From positions 3,716 to 10,728 of the forward strand of contig JALHDI010000143.1 in the NCBI GenBank assembly GCA_022839045.1: a DNA stretch of 7,013 nucleotides, written 5' to 3'. This DNA is from Sporomusaceae bacterium (GTDB lineage Bacteria; Bacillota_C; Negativicutes; Sporomusales_B; UBA7701). The notes beneath the pieces are model-generated. The model did no database searches. It was not told the DNA's origin and saw nothing but the letters and a program-made list of their open reading frames with translations. The position numbers were made by a program, and so were the translations under genes. Every line of letters begins with the position of its first letter. Position 1 is the first letter of the stretch. Of the stretch, positions 1 to 5,676 are shown piece by piece.

Positions 1-1497
1 CACCCCGTGGCGGCGGCCGAGATAATCCTCGAACTTGTGCACCTTGACGGGCGCCGCGAACCGCATATAATTCGTGGCCACCACCATCTCGCCGCAGTCG
101 AGGTTCTTGATCTCGTTGCGCTGCTGGAGGATGTCCTTGCGGCACATCGCCTCCAGCTTGCCGCGGTCGGCCTTCGACGCCAGCCCGAGGATGAACAGCG
201 TGTTGAGCTGCGACAGCACCTTGTCGGCGAGCAGGCGCGGCTGCTGGTCGACCACGCACAGGCCGAGGTTGAACTTGCGCGCCTCGCTCACCAGGCGGGC
301 GAACACGTTGTTGCTGCTGTGCTCCTTCCGACCCAGGAAACGGTGGGCCTCCTCGAGCACGATGAGGACCGGCCTGACAGCCCGGCGGGCCTCCTCCGTC
401 TTGGCCGCGTAATGGCCGAGCAGCTTCTTCGACAGCAGCGTCGACAGCGCCAGCTCGCCGACCGGCGACACGTTCTTCAGCTCGACGAGCACCACCTTGC
501 CCCGCTCGAGCTCGCCCATCATATCGCCCACCACCGATTGCCCGCTCTCCTCGATGTTGAGCTCGTTCTTCACGTTCCAGCAGATGCTCTTGATCTTGCT
601 GATCGTCGGCGACTGGAACTTCTGGCCGGTGCTGGCCTTCAGCTCGTCGACGAGATCGGCGGTATCGTACTGCAGCACGTCGCGCACCCAGTTGTCAGCC
701 AGCACGGACGACAGCTTGTAAATGGCGTCGAACTGCGGCTCGGTGAATGTTGCGCAGGCGGTGATGTCCTCCGGGCCGACCTCGCCGTAGTTCAGCGTCA
801 GCCGGCGGGCGTAGTCGGCCTGGGGATTGGCGTTGTAGACGGCGAGGCGGTCCTTGACCCCCGGGTGGCGGGCGAGGTCGCGGTAATATTCGTTGTGGAC
901 GTCGAAAACCAGCATCCCGTAGTTGCCGTTATCGATAACCGAGCCGGCCAACACCTTCACCAGATTGCTCTTGCCCGAACCGGTCGTGCCGAAAATGCCG
1001 ATATGCTCGGTTATCGCCTTGGAGCCGTAAATGCCGACCGGCAGTTCGAGAACGCCGCGGCCGCTCTTCAGAAAACCGATCTCCAGGTCGCCCTTCATCT
1101 CGGCCAGCAGCGCGGTATCGGCGTCGCTCAGGCCGCGCACCTCGCAAAAGAAATCGGGGCAGGTTTTGGGGTTGAACAGGCGGTTCTCGCCGTCGGCATA
1201 GCAAAGTTGCTCGGCCATGCCGATCTTCACGGTATGGTTGCCGCCGAGGTAAAACTCCAGCTCCTCCTGGTTCTCCACCTTGCCCTCGCCATCGACTTTG
1301 TTCATCAGATAGCCCACATTGTTGATCCCCGACCACCGCGACTTCACCTTGAAGTCGTACGCCCGGATATAGAACCGGTCGCCGCTCTTCCCTTCCACAA
1401 CCAGGATATCGCCGAAATCGACATCCTGCCCCGGGGCAACGACAAACTCGACATAGGTGCCCTTGGCGTAAATCAGCCGGCCCTTGTAATCGCTCAC
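1..1497 (-). CDS. HerA-like ATP-binding protein (HAS barrel + DUF87 motor), 3' end outside window
   Basis: The 499 visible residues read without a stop and run off the left edge, so the C-terminus is missing. The first ~135 residues are beta-rich and fit the HAS barrel of HerA-type proteins. The motor follows: a Walker A GTTGSGKS at residues 170-177 (Lys176), a Walker B LIVLEEAH around 378-385 with paired acidic residues 382/383, and a SEARKF segment (Arg407, possible arginine finger) leading into CVVDQQP, where HerA proteins carry a sensor glutamine. This family forms hexameric FtsK-like DNA-translocating ATPases, often paired with the nuclease NurA in DNA end processing. No NurA gene is visible, so the specific role is inference. 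The start is a GTG chosen because AAAGGGGG lies 7 nt upstream; another in-frame GTG two codons earlier is too close to that site. The gene has its own leader and diverges from the small gene on the right. Confidence 0.88.
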   Translation of the reverse strand, partial: MSDYKGRLIYAKGTYVEFVVAPGQDVDFGDILVVEGKSGDRFYIRAYDFKVKSRWSGINNVGYLMNKVDGEGKVENQEELEFYLGGNHTVKIGMAEQLCYADGENRLFNPKTCPDFFCEVRGLSDADTALLAEMKGDLEIGFLKSGRGVLELPVGIYGSKAITEHIGIFGTTGSGKSNLVKVLAGSVIDNGNYGMLVFDVHNEYYRDLARHPGVKDRLAVYNANPQADYARRLTLNYGEVGPEDITACATFTEPQFDAIYKLSSVLADNWVRDVLQYDTADLVDELKASTGQKFQSPTISKIKSICWNVKNELNIEESGQSVVGDMMGELERGKVVLVELKNVSPVGELALSTLLSKKLLGHYAAKTEEARRAVRPVLIVLEEAHRFLGRKEHSSNNVFARLVSEARKFNLGLCVVDQQPRLLADKVLSQLNTLFILGLASKADRGKLEAMCRKDILQQRNEIKNLDCGEMVVATNYMRFAAPVKVHKFEDYLGRRHGV

Positions 1498-1504
1498 GCG
1501 CACG

Positions 1505-1560
1505 CCCCCTTTCGCTGCCGCGGAAAATGTGCGGACACTTTTTAGTGTGCGCGGCAGGGG
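1505..1560 (-). promoter_or_regulatory. Inverted repeat in the leader of the HerA-like gene, able to mask its SD
   Basis: CTGCCGCG and CGCGGCAG are perfect 8-bp inverted arms (1550-1557 and 1515-1522). Between them is an inner GTGT/ACAC pair around an AT-rich loop. On the minus strand the left arm is preceded by CCC, and the right arm is followed after CGAAA by the GGGGG of the SD, so the helix could extend onto the ribosome binding site. No clear -35/-10 pair was found further upstream. Pairing is seen in the sequence; a regulatory role is inference. Confidence 0.3.
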
Positions 1561-1712
1561 AACAAAAAAAACAGGGATTATTTGCGCCTTGATCTTCCTG
1601 ATTTTTTTATCTTTTCCAAGGCCTGCCGTAATCTTGCGCCGCGGTCCCGCGACTTGCCCGAATTTGTAACTCATATCGCCTGAAACGCATATCCTATACC
1701 GAGGGGACCGCC

Positions 1713-1762
1713 GGCCATGTTCCGTGGCCATGGCCTCTACGCCTGCCCGGCTTATGCCGGGC
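1713..1762 (+). promoter_or_regulatory. Two consecutive hairpins in the leader of the small plus-strand ORF
   Basis: GGCCATG (1713-1719) pairs with CATGGCC (1729-1735). GCCCGGC (1745-1751) pairs perfectly with GCCGGGC (1756-1762) across a TTAT loop and is followed by TTTAAA. The second hairpin ends about 12 nt before the AAAGGGG ribosome binding site. It could be a weak terminator or attenuator, or simply a leader structure. A weak promoter-like pair (TTGTAA at 1664, CATATC at 1688) lies upstream but is not convincing. No riboswitch class was recognised. Confidence 0.35.
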
Positions 1763-1787
1763 TTTAAACTTAGAAAGGGGAATTATT

Positions 1788-2093
1788 ATGAACGTGAATG
1801 AGCGAGCCAGCGCATACACCACCCAGATAATTTCCACCATGATCAATTCCGGCTGGTTTGATGCCGGCGACGGAATCGCCGATCAGCAAACCGCGACTGC
1901 CAACGTTGCTAACGTGACCGCTGCCTATAACGCTCTTTTTGATGCCGTCTTAAACAGGCTTGTAGTTAGGCGGCAGGTCGTCGCCACTCGCCAGCCCATC
2001 CCTGGCGGCGGGACCTCTGACCGCGCCCGCCGCCAGGCTGGTGCCCGCCGCGGGCAAAGCAAACCGCCGGATCTCTCCGGCGGCACACGCTAA
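1788..2093 (+). CDS. Small hypothetical protein; C-terminal half doubtful
   Basis: A 101-codon ORF starts at an ATG with AAAGGGG about 7 nt upstream, a strong site. The family is not recognised. Residues 1-56 look like a real, mildly acidic, mostly helical small protein (for example GWFDAGDGIAD and ATANVANVTAAYNALFDAV). From about residue 57 the composition changes abruptly to Arg/Gly/Pro-rich with no obvious fold. There the DNA is a cluster of GC-rich hairpins and overlaps the terminator of the convergent operon. Stops in the other two frames cluster at 1951-1969 right at the change, so the genuine product may end near residue 55, with a one-base frame change after the T5 run at 1936-1940. 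It diverges from the HerA-like gene and no partner is evident. Confidence in the N-terminal half is higher than in the annotated end. Confidence 0.45.
   Translation: MNVNERASAYTTQIISTMINSGWFDAGDGIADQQTATANVANVTAAYNALFDAVLNRLVVRRQVVATRQPIPGGGTSDRARRQAGARRGQSKPPDLSGGTR
2001..2037. repeat. 12-bp perfect inverted repeat (GC-rich hairpin)
   Basis: CCTGGCGGCGGG (2001-2012) is exactly complementary to CCCGCCGCCAGG (2026-2037) with a 13-base loop. A shorter alternative hairpin (CGCCAG/CTGGCG) shares the left arm, and TGCCC/GGGCA lies just to the right (from 2040). Neither strand has a T-run after the stem, so it is not a canonical terminator. It sits between convergent transcription units, inside the doubtful half of the small ORF. 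Confidence 0.55.
2052..2083 (-). terminator. Rho-independent terminator of the nfeD-floA operon
   Basis: On the minus strand an 8-bp perfect stem CCGCCGGA/TCCGGCGG with a GAGA tetraloop is followed by TTTGCTTTG. It begins 12 bases past the stop codon of the proline-rich membrane protein gene. The T-tract is interrupted, so termination may be incomplete. Confidence 0.6.
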
Positions 2094-2095
2094 CC

Positions 2096-2542
2096 TTAGC
2101 GCTGGAACGGACTCCGCAGCGGGCGCTTGCACCGCGGCGGCTGAATAATCTCGGCGAAAATGATGCCGTTCACCACCGCCGCCTGATCGAGCCGCCCGTC
2201 CCACGGCCGATCCTCGGCGGCGGGCGCCGCGGCCGGCATCTCCTCCGGCACATGGCTCGGCTCCACGGGCTTGGCATGCGGCTCGGGCGGACGCTGGACG
2301 ACGGCCACAGGCCAGGGCCGCTCATCATCCGCCGGCGGCAGCACGATATCGGGCACCGGCACACGGGCCGGCGGAGGCGGCAGCGGCCGCTCCTCGCGAG
2401 GCGGGACGCGGTCGGAGGGCGGCGGCACCTCGCCGGGAATCTCGGGATATTTGTATTCTTCCTGGCGCCGTTTCTTTTTGAGGATCTCCGGCACCAGATA
2501 GAAGACGAGCATCAGTATGATGGGTACGACTATATCCCACAT
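2096..2542 (-). CDS. Small proline-rich single-pass membrane protein downstream of floA
   Basis: This 148-residue protein has an N-terminal hydrophobic segment at residues 2-19, followed by the basic stretch LKKKRR, so it is probably anchored with a cytoplasmic tail. Residues ~33-110 are disordered-looking and dominated by Pro, Glu and Arg. The C-terminal part, about residues 116-141 (GRLDQAAVVNGIIFAEIIQP and the residues just after), is the only folded-looking segment. I would expect it to be the conserved part; that is inference. The ATG lies 9 bases after the floA stop with AGGCGG upstream, so it is co-transcribed with nfeD and floA and is the last gene before the terminator. In Bacillus subtilis the small gene yqfB occupies this slot, but no sequence relationship is claimed. 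It may be an accessory factor for the flotillin/NfeD system; the function is unknown. Confidence 0.8.
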   Translation of the reverse strand: MWDIVVPIILMLVFYLVPEILKKKRRQEEYKYPEIPGEVPPPSDRVPPREERPLPPPPARVPVPDIVLPPADDERPWPVAVVQRPPEPHAKPVEPSHVPEEMPAAAPAAEDRPWDGRLDQAAVVNGIIFAEIIQPPRCKRPLRSPFQR

Positions 2543-2551
2543 GGCGGCCGC

Positions 2552-3550
2552 CTACTTCTTGTCGTCGGTCTTGGGCGGCGGCGCGGCCGGCCCGGCTTTG
2601 CTGATCGTCTCCCGCATCTGGGTGTCGGCGAGGATGTTGTTCATATTATAGTAGTCCATTACCCCGAGACGGCCTTCCTTCAGGGCGACGGACAACGCCT
2701 TGGGCACGTCGGCCTGGGCTTCCACCACCTTGGCCTGCATCTCTTGAGTGAACGCCTTCATTTCCTGTTCCTTGGCGACGGCCATCGCCCGGCGCTCCTC
2801 GGCCTTGGCCTGGGCGACGCGTTTCTCGGCCTCGGCCTGGTCGGTCATCAGCTCGGCGCCGATATTGCGCCCGACGTCCACGTCGGCGATATCGATCGAC
2901 AGGATCTCGAACGCCGTCCCGGCGTCCAGGCCCTTGGAAAGGACGGTGCGCGAGATGTGATCGGGATTCTCCAGCACGTCCTTATGGTCGGCCGCCGAGC
3001 CGACGCTGGTGACGATGCCCTCGCCGACGCGGGCGATGATCGTCTGCTCGCCGGCGCCGCCGACCAGGCGGTCGATGTTCGCGCGAACGGTCACGCGGGC
3101 CTTGACCTTGAGCTCAATGCCGTTCTTGGCCACGGCGGAAACGAACGGCGTCTCGATCACCTTCGGGTTGACGCTCATCTGCACCGCCTCCAGCACATTG
3201 GGGCCGGCCAGGTCGATGGCCGCCGAGCGCTCGAACGGCAGGATGATTTGCGCCCGGTGGGCGGCGATCAGGGCGTCGATGACACGGTCGACGTTGCCGC
3301 CGGCCAGGAAGTGGGCCTCAAGCTGGTTGACATTCACGTCGAGACCGGCCTTATTGGCCTTGATGAGCGGCATCACGATCTGGGCCGGAGGAACGCGGCG
3401 CAATCTCATGCCGATAAGAGTGAAAATCCCCACATGGACGCCGGCCGCGATGGCCGAAATCCACAGCCCCAGGGGTACGAAATGCAGGAAAAGGGCCAAA
3501 CCGATGATAAACAGGACCAGGACGAACACGCTGCTGACTAAAGTCGCCAT
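2552..3550 (-). CDS. floA: Flotillin-like protein FloA
   Basis: The 332-residue product is essentially the length of Bacillus subtilis FloA (YqfA). The hydrophobic N-terminus (about residues 5-47, a membrane hairpin or two segments) is followed by [11 protein letters not shown], where the SPFH/band-7 domain starts; this runs to about residue 225. It includes the family-typical [10 protein letters not shown] and [21 protein letters not shown] stretches. Residues ~237-285 are an Ala/Glu-rich helix ([20 protein letters not shown]), the flotillin repeat region used for oligomerisation. The tail after ~320 is Pro/Lys-rich and flexible. FloA is a scaffold of functional membrane microdomains, influencing membrane fluidity and assembly of signalling and secretion proteins. 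The ATG is supported by GGAGGA 8-9 nt upstream. It follows nfeD by 19 bases and precedes the small membrane protein by 9, so all three form one operon. Confidence 0.95.
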   Translation of the reverse strand: MATLVSSVFVLVLFIIGLALFLHFVPLGLWISAIAAGVHVGIFTLIGMRLRRVPPAQIVMPLIKANKAGLDVNVNQLEAHFLAGGNVDRVIDALIAAHRAQIILPFERSAAIDLAGPNVLEAVQMSVNPKVIETPFVSAVAKNGIELKVKARVTVRANIDRLVGGAGEQTIIARVGEGIVTSVGSAADHKDVLENPDHISRTVLSKGLDAGTAFEILSIDIADVDVGRNIGAELMTDQAEAEKRVAQAKAEERRAMAVAKEQEMKAFTQEMQAKVVEAQADVPKALSVALKEGRLGVMDYYNMNNILADTQMRETISKAGPAAPPPKTDDKK

Positions 3551-3569
3551 TAGACACTCTCCTCCGATA

Positions 3570-4868
3570 CTATTCTTGGTCTTCGACGGGGCGAACGACG
3601 ATGCGGTTGCCGCTCACGCTCACCACCTTGACCTTGGTTCCGGCCACTATGTACTGTCCTTCCGACACCACGTCCAGGTGGGTGCCGGCGATATCGATAA
3701 CTCCAGCCGGCCGCAGGATCGTCAGGACGACCCCCGTCCGGCCGAGATAACCCTGGTAATCGTCCCCGGAAACGAAGCCTGCGGTCGTCGTCTCGGCGTC
3801 CCTCAGGACGAGCCGCGCCCACAGCCGGCTTGAAGGCAGTTTCTTCACGATCAGCAAAAAGACGCCGATGGCGATGACCAGACTGACGGCCATCAGGTTG
3901 AGGGCGGAAAGATCGCCGCCCAGCGTCAGGAAAAAGCTCGCCAGGATGCAGAGGATGCCTCCCAGGCCGAAAACGCCCATCCCCGGGGTATAAATCTCGA
4001 CGACGATCAGGACGGCGCCGGCGATGAACAGCGCGATCTCCACCCACCCCGCCAGACCGCTGAGCCACTGACTGGCGAAAAACAGCAGCACCGCGCCGAG
4101 GCCGACGAGAGCGGCCACGCCCAGGCCGGCGGTCTTGATCTCGGTCAGGATCGCCAAGAAAATGAGCGACATGAGCGCCGACTTGACCACCGGGTTCGAA
4201 AGCCAGCCGGCCAGTTTTTCCGCCCAGCCCTGGTGATATTCGACAACCGGCGCGCCGGCCAGGCCGAAATGCGCGAGCACGTCGGCGCGTTCCGCGGCCA
4301 CCAGGTCGGCATACCCCACCTTGACGGCCTGATAATCGGTGAGCGCGAGAATCTGCCCCGGCTCAGCGTAGCCGGGCAGACCGAGCGTCTTGTCGACCAT
4401 CGCCTCCGCCACCCGCGGATTGCGGCCCGCCTTGTTGGCGGTCGCGGCAAACTCGGCCTTGAGGGCGGCGATCGTCTTCTCGGTCGCCGGGATGGGCTCG
4501 GCCGCGCCGATGCTGCCGCCGGGGGCGATGGCAATCTTCTTGTGGGCGATGGCGATCAGCGCGCCGGCCGACCAGGCCCTGTTCTTGATATGGCAGATGG
4601 TCTCGACCGGGGCTTCGCTGATCTTGTCGCGGATGACGGTGGCCGCGTCCACCAGGCCGCCGAAAGTATCGATCTCCACCAGGACCGCCCGGGCGTTCCT
4701 GGTCTTGGCCTCGGCCATCGCCTTATGGACGAGGGCGGCTTGTCCGCCGTCGATCTCGCCCTTGATATTGATGACGATCACCGGCCCCCCGGCGTCGCCG
4801 TACGCCGCCGGACCGGCGGCCAGGGACACGATCAGGGCCAGTGCCAGGATGAGTGCGAACCGGCGCAT
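3570..4868 (-). CDS. nfeD: NfeD family membrane serine protease (long form, YqeZ type)
   Basis: The start is the ATG giving [20 protein letters not shown], a clear signal peptide, with GGGAGGA 7 nt upstream. A longer reading would add 41 unlikely residues and is rejected. The 432-residue protein has three parts. Residues ~28-210 are a ClpP-class protease domain with AWSAGALIA (Ser100, expected nucleophile) and [10 protein letters not shown]. Lys131 before TIAALKAEF lines up, by recalled alignment with the archaeal protease PH1510, with the catalytic lysine. Residues ~232-342 contain about five membrane segments. Residues ~365-427 form the C-terminal OB-fold (NfeD) domain, with [19 protein letters not shown] and ending near NRIVVRP. 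NfeD proteins act with flotillin/stomatin partners encoded next door, here floA, in membrane quality control. Proteolytic activity is inferred from the dyad. It is first in its operon, and its upstream region is unusually AT-rich. Confidence 0.93.
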   Translation of the reverse strand: MRRFALILALALIVSLAAGPAAYGDAGGPVIVINIKGEIDGGQAALVHKAMAEAKTRNARAVLVEIDTFGGLVDAATVIRDKISEAPVETICHIKNRAWSAGALIAIAHKKIAIAPGGSIGAAEPIPATEKTIAALKAEFAATANKAGRNPRVAEAMVDKTLGLPGYAEPGQILALTDYQAVKVGYADLVAAERADVLAHFGLAGAPVVEYHQGWAEKLAGWLSNPVVKSALMSLIFLAILTEIKTAGLGVAALVGLGAVLLFFASQWLSGLAGWVEIALFIAGAVLIVVEIYTPGMGVFGLGGILCILASFFLTLGGDLSALNLMAVSLVIAIGVFLLIVKKLPSSRLWARLVLRDAETTTAGFVSGDDYQGYLGRTGVVLTILRPAGVIDIAGTHLDVVSEGQYIVAGTKVKVVSVSGNRIVVRPVEDQE

Positions 4869-4966
4869 AGCTTTCCTCCCAGCGTTTATTGACTTAGTGT
4901 ATTCGGCATCGGCCCCGGCCATTCCTGTCTGACGGACGGTGTAAAAAGAACACCAACGCCACCTGG

Positions 4967-5024
4967 CAATTATTTTTTTAAAATTTTGCAACTCTTTTTA
5001 AAATTTTTATTTTTTAAAGGAAGC
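4967..5024. promoter_or_regulatory. AT-rich intergenic tract between divergent nfeD and the plus-strand RNA unit
   Basis: Nearly all bases from 4967 to 5024 are A or T, with runs such as TTTTTTTAAAATTTT and TTTTTAAAATTTTTATTTTTT, in an otherwise GC-rich window. The tract lies directly upstream of the -35 hexamer at 5025, where it could work as an UP element. It also lies about 100 bp upstream of the nfeD start, so it may serve both directions. I could not place a convincing -35/-10 pair for nfeD. Confidence 0.4.
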
Positions 5025-5053
5025 TTGACCTTTTACTTTATCTATGTTATTTT
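5025..5053 (+). promoter_or_regulatory. Sigma-A type promoter for a small RNA
   Basis: TTGACC (5025-5030) and TATTTT (5048-5053) are separated by exactly 17 bases, with an A/T tract directly upstream. Transcription would begin near 5059-5061. No protein gene follows with usable translation signals; the next feature is a strong terminator about 170 bases on. Confidence 0.65.
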
Positions 5054-5059
5054 CTAGGA

Positions 5060-5257
5060 GCGTAATAGTGAAGCAAACAACCGCAGCAGCATTTTTCTCT
5101 TCAGACCGCAATCATCGCCGCAACCCTCGCGCATTCAATGCACCACCCGATGCCACAGCATACCTCTCGCATACGCAGCTTTTTCGCACCAGGAGACGAC
5201 GCAGCATACGCCGCTTCACGTTACAAGTTAGGCAGGTCATCACGACCTGCCTTTTTT
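5060..5257 (+). ncRNA. Putative ~200-nt small noncoding RNA of unknown class
   Basis: A promoter ends at 5053 and a perfect terminator occupies 5230-5257, defining a transcript of about 200 nt. The ends can pair: GTGAAGC (5068-5074) with GCTTCAC, extended past a small bulge by GTAA with TTAC, giving an ~11-bp closing helix just before the terminator. The interior is C- and A-rich, poor in G, with little self-pairing, and contains the trinucleotide GCA 14 times plus repeats such as CAGCATAC and GCATACG. No frame has a start with an SD and a stop before the terminator. The one SD-like AGGAG (5056-5060) falls at or before the expected transcript start. The closed ends recall 6S-type RNAs, but the unpaired interior does not fit. 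No Rfam family was recognised. Confidence 0.5.
5230..5257 (+). terminator. Rho-independent terminator of the small RNA
   Basis: AGGCAGGTC pairs perfectly with GACCTGCCT around an ATCAC loop, and a run of six T (overlapping the stem by one) follows. This is a textbook strong terminator pointing rightwards. Confidence 0.85.
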
Positions 5258-5272
5258 CATTCGCCCAATTCT

Positions 5273-5376
5273 CCGGGCGCTCCCTCTGCGTACGTTCCGA
5301 GTACGCCCCCGGTCGCGTCCTCGGAGCCGCCTTGCATCCGGGGACTTCTGAGCAGCCTCAAGTTTGTATGCAAGGC
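5273..5376. repeat. Nested palindromic intergenic element, probably a dispersed repeat copy
   Basis: The segment has several imperfectly nested inverted repeats: CCGGG/CCCGG enclosing GCGTAC-gttccga-GTACGC (5288-5306); then GCCTTGCAT (5329-5337) exactly complementary to ATGCAAGGC (5368-5376), enclosing CTTctGAG-cagc-CTCAAG. The combination of a central GTACGTTC..GTACGC palindrome with a flanking GACTTCTGAGCAGCCTC block resembles, from memory, dispersed intergenic palindromes seen in Negativicutes and delta-proteobacterial genomes. That identification is recall and has not been verified. It lies between one unit's terminator and the next unit's promoter and has no coding potential of its own. 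Confidence 0.45.
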
Positions 5377-5383
5377 CCAGCAA

Positions 5384-5412
5384 TTGACAAATCCCCCGTA
5401 CCGCATTAAAAT
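5384..5412 (+). promoter_or_regulatory. Near-consensus sigma-A promoter
   Basis: TTGACA (5384-5389), a 17-base spacer and TAAAAT (5407-5412) match the housekeeping consensus at 11 of 12 positions. Transcription should start near 5419. The transcript enters a leader with an SD and small ORF, a terminator, then the broken MATE gene. Confidence 0.8.
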
Positions 5413-5447
5413 TTAGAAGAATTCCCTGCGAAAGGAGGTCAGGAGTG

Positions 5448-5600
5448 ATGTCCGCTGTTTCCGGCCGCACACCGGTGCGCGAAGTGAAATCGCCCGTTTG
5501 CGCGCGCGCTTTGCGCCAAAATTGGCTAAGTATGTCCATTTTTAAGCAAACAACATACCGGAAGCAGCCGCCGGATTCTCCTGGCCGTATAGCGGAATAG
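5448..5600 (+). CDS. Possible 50-residue small protein or leader peptide
   Basis: An ORF of 50 codons (MSAVSGRTPVREVKSPVCAR at the N-terminus, ending PPDSPGRIAE) begins 9 nt after AAAGGAGG, an almost perfect SD. It lies wholly between a near-consensus promoter and a terminator 26 bases past its stop. A GTG directly before the ATG is in frame and is an alternative start. The peptide is basic, has one Cys and one Trp, no signal peptide or membrane segment, and resembles nothing I recognise. It could be a small protein, a leader peptide controlling the downstream terminator and MATE gene, or a chance ORF in a regulatory RNA. Pyrimidines at 5607-5616 (CCTTTTTCTCC) could pair with the SD. Confidence 0.4.
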   Translation: MSAVSGRTPVREVKSPVCARALRQNWLSMSIFKQTTYRKQPPDSPGRIAE

Positions 5601-5625
5601 GTTTGCCTTTTTCTCCGCAGTACGC

Positions 5626-5654
5626 AAAGACGCCGGTTTGTCCGGCGTCTTTTT
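5626..5654 (+). terminator. Rho-independent terminator or attenuator upstream of the MATE remnant
   Basis: AAAGACGCCGG (5626-5636) pairs with CCGGCGTCTTT (5642-5652) across a TTTGT loop, an 11-bp perfect stem with five T at its 3' side. It ends about 10 bases before the AGGAGG of the MATE start, the position expected of a transcription attenuator. An upstream CGCCGG (5569-5574) could compete for the right arm. Confidence 0.8.
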
Positions 5655-5676
5655 CGCTTCCGCAGGAGGTTACCCA

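Noticed and set aside
7..1545. Long plus-strand open frame of 512 codons
   Set aside because: It lies antisense to the HerA-like gene. The minus strand has recognisable Walker motifs and an SD, while the plus frame gives low-complexity His/Leu/Ala-rich sequence typical of GC-rich shadows.
1690..1765. Fluoride riboswitch upstream of the small plus-strand ORF
   Set aside because: ACCGCC...GGCCATGGCCTCTAC superficially recalls the 3' part of that aptamer, but the required 5' stem and GATGG element are missing and the gene is not a fluoride exporter.
2252..3541. Plus-strand open frame of 429 codons
   Set aside because: It is antisense to floA and the membrane protein gene, and its translation is dominated by Gly/His/Arg repeats with no motif.
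4869..4991. Extended N-terminus for nfeD (41 extra residues)
   Set aside because: The ATG at 4868 has a proper SD and starts a clear signal peptide; the extension would bury the signal peptide and is unlike the family.
5138..5230. Cobalamin riboswitch suggested by CACCAGGAGACGACGC
   Set aside because: The fragment only partly matches the B12 box, and the other conserved cobalamin aptamer elements are absent.
5044..5409. Plus-strand frames across the small RNA
   Set aside because: The ATG falls inside the -10 region of the promoter, the frame passes through the terminator, and the SD-like AGGAG lies at or before the expected transcript start.
5555..5575. SRP RNA-like CCGGAAGCAGCC
   Set aside because: The conserved GGAAGGAAGCAGCC loop is incomplete and the flanking SRP helix is absent.
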